Origin: Psychrosphaera algicola
GTDB lineage: Bacteria > Pseudomonadota > Gammaproteobacteria > Enterobacterales > Alteromonadaceae
Length of the DNA: 64,000 nucleotides
NCBI RefSeq assembly: GCF_028401425.1
Contig: NZ_JAQOMS010000002.1
Span: 4,216,001 to 4,280,000 of the forward strand
Direction of reading: 5' to 3'
The position numbers were made by a program, and so were the translations under genes. This document shows, piece after piece, positions 62,801 through 64,000 of the stretch. Below the pieces are notes generated by a model. That model worked only from the letters and a program-made list of their open reading frames with translations, was not told the origin of the DNA and did no database searches. How positions within the stretch are numbered: position 1 is the stretch's first letter; every line of letters starts with the position of its first letter.

Positions 62801-63401
62801 TGAAACAACAGCAGCGTTTGTCACGTTCAACTTATAAGTCCAAGGCACCAGTTGTTGTAATTGAAAATGTGCCGTAAGTTGTTTCCATATCCGTTTGCGC
62901 TTCAACTTGAGCTTCATCGGTATCAGGGTCGGTAATGGTTAATGAGCCAGTAACGTCATCTACATTATCACTATTGATTGACGCGGTCATATCACCACCG
63001 ATAGAAGCGGCGGTGTTAACAGCAGCAATACCGTTAATGGTCACTTCAATAACGCTAGTAGTACCGTCTTTGGAGGTAATCGTAATAAAATCGGTTAAGG
63101 TTGCATCTGAGGTTAATGAAGTAACGTCGCTATTTGTGACATCTAATTCATAAGTCCATGCGCCCGACTCGGTAATTGAAAAGGTGCCATAGGTTGTTTT
63201 AGTGTTGGTTTGGCTAACAATATTTGCCTCGCCTTCATCTTCATCAATAACCGTCAAAGCGTTGTTTGAATTAGGTACATTGATATCAATTACCGCAGAA
63301 GAAACACCCGAAAATGTCGCTGGTGTATTTTCAGCATCATCACTTGTGCTACAGCCTCCAAGCGCAAGCAATACCAGAGTTGAGAGTAGTTTTTTATCCA
63401 T
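59880..63401 (-). CDS. Lipoprotein polysaccharide lyase family 6 (alginate lyase / chondroitinase B fold) with VCBS repeats (frameshifted)
   Basis: About 1170 residues. Lipobox LLALGGCSTSD, then three VCBS-like repeats of about 100 residues (TYGTFSITESGAWTYELDVT; TDFITITSKDGTTSVIEVTI). A break near 62860 (an extra T) joins the second repeat. The PL6 beta-helix starts with SALEDAAEDLVAGDTLCLAD, GTYSGDLELRVEGMGTADKP and contains the catalytic pair in VISNKSADNTIRNNTIR (Lys) and IVNRHGARATISNNFV (Arg). A G-run break near 61428 joins VQGARYLSSNWNGGIVLTAG. Two C-terminal CBM-like beta domains follow. PL6 enzymes cleave alginate or dermatan sulfate. Probably cell-surface. Confidence 0.88.
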
Positions 63402-63717
63402 TATTTGTTCCCTACCTTAATGTGATTGTAATCATGACCTTTTGTGAATCGCGAGCCTGTTATCGCTGGGTAAAATTATCTTTTGCAAAATCATAGAGTG
63501 AGTTTTACTAAAAGCTAATATCATTTTGATTAACCTCTATTTATCAAAATGCTCAACGGATAATGGTCTATTCAAAAGGGCATTTAGTTTTTATTATTTT
63601 TAATTCTCTGACGATTCAATAGTGCGATGTATTGGACGATCAGGAGATAAAAAAATAGCGCTGAATAAATGCAGCGCTATTTTAATATTTTGCTTATCGA
63701 TAAATATCCGTACTCTA
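63402..63717. other. Intergenic region upstream of the PL6 gene
   Basis: 316 bases. It holds the promoter of the PL6 gene and the terminator of the next one. I looked for TTGGT-N3-ACCAA sites like those before the TonB receptor and found none. Confidence 0.5.
63652..63683. terminator. Bidirectional terminator after the partial gene at the right edge
   Basis: AAAATAGCGCTG (63652-63663) with CAGCGCTATTTT (63672-63683), a perfect 12-bp stem over an 8-nt loop, with U-runs on both sides. Confidence 0.88.
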
Positions 63718-64000
63718 TTACTCTTTAACTACAACAACTTCAGCTGAGTTAGAGTTATAAGGAGAGTCGGTGTTATCAGTGTCAAGCGATACGCCTTCAG
63801 CATAACCTTCAAAGTCATCTTCGAACGCTACAGTTGTACCTGCTAAGTCAGAGTAGATTTTGATGTTATCAATGTAATATGCAGCAGTTGGCAAAGTTGA
63901 ACCATTGTCGCCCAATTTAAATATCGCATATCGAACACCGGTCATAACATCACTAGGTGAGCTAGATGCAGATGAGAAAGCGTCAGTTGTTACGCTAGTG
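63718..64000 (-). CDS. C-terminal part of a secreted protein (partial at window edge)
   Basis: The open frame runs without stop to the right edge. The visible 94 residues (SASSSPSDVMTGVRYAIFKL, then LPTAAYYIDNIKIYSD and FEDDFEGYAEGVSLDTDNTD) look like a carbohydrate-binding beta-sandwich: the YYIDNIKIYSD strand is common at the end of CBM-like modules in polysaccharide lyases. Given the PL6 gene next to it, another lyase or secreted enzyme of the same pathway is likely, but the catalytic part is outside the window. Confidence 0.6.
   Translation of the reverse strand, partial: TSVTTDAFSSASSSPSDVMTGVRYAIFKLGDNGSTLPTAAYYIDNIKIYSDLAGTTVAFEDDFEGYAEGVSLDTDNTDSPYNSNSAEVVVVKE

Overview
The window looks like the chromosome of a marine gammaproteobacterium of the order Alteromonadales. 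The evidence is the low to moderate G+C, the conserved blocks (tolC / nudF-yqiB-yqiA-parE, mutH / rppH-ptsP-lgt-thyA, bamE / rnfH-ratA / smpB), FlgO-type lipoproteins, and an alginate-type TonB receptor with a polysaccharide lyase family 6 enzyme. I cannot name a genus from the sequence alone.

Layout. 1-10.6 kb: the end of a PEP-CTERM-like protein gene, a membrane TPR/TolB-like protein, a DUF4287/DUF5655 protein, rof, mgtE, a phosphoethanolamine transferase (eptA type) behind a PmrA-box-like array, a cyclic-nucleotide-binding protein, an outer-membrane barrel with a SPOR tail, a LysR regulator and ppnP. 10.9-20.7 kb: a surface locus with four consecutive FlgO-type lipoproteins (+ strand) facing a chaperone-usher pilus operon and a fifth FlgO lipoprotein (- strand); the usher appears to carry a C-terminal SPOR-like extension. 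21-35.6 kb: an M19 dipeptidase, an unknown protein, bamE, rnfH-ratA, smpB, a DinB-like/NRDE pair, a VWA lipoprotein, a TcpQ-domain protein, lpxL, tolC, nudF, yqiB, yqiA and parE. 35.7-53.4 kb: a hybrid histidine kinase, a secreted PHA depolymerase with thrombospondin type 3 repeats, DUF1415, mutH, rppH, ptsP, a TSUP transporter, lgt, thyA, a serine hydrolase, an M28 peptidase, a FapA-like protein, a peroxiredoxin and rlmA. 53.5-64 kb: tRNA-Trp with degraded copies of itself, then a TonB receptor bracketed by inverted blocks of non-coding repeats, a small outer-membrane protein, a large lipoprotein PL6 lyase with VCBS repeats, and the end of another secreted protein. This last part is probably an alginate-utilisation island.

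A dominant technical feature is that about thirty genes, including essential ones (parE, lgt-linked genes, lpxL, tolC), are broken by single-base frameshifts, roughly fifty by hand count. Most lie at short homopolymer runs that are one base too short. I read these as sequence errors, not pseudogenes, and annotate each such gene as one CDS with the break described. Gene ends given here are reconstructed across the breaks.

The best candidate for an undescribed system is the 10.9-20.7 kb locus: FlgO-lipoprotein paralogues around a pilus operon whose usher ends in a peptidoglycan-binding-like SPOR module.
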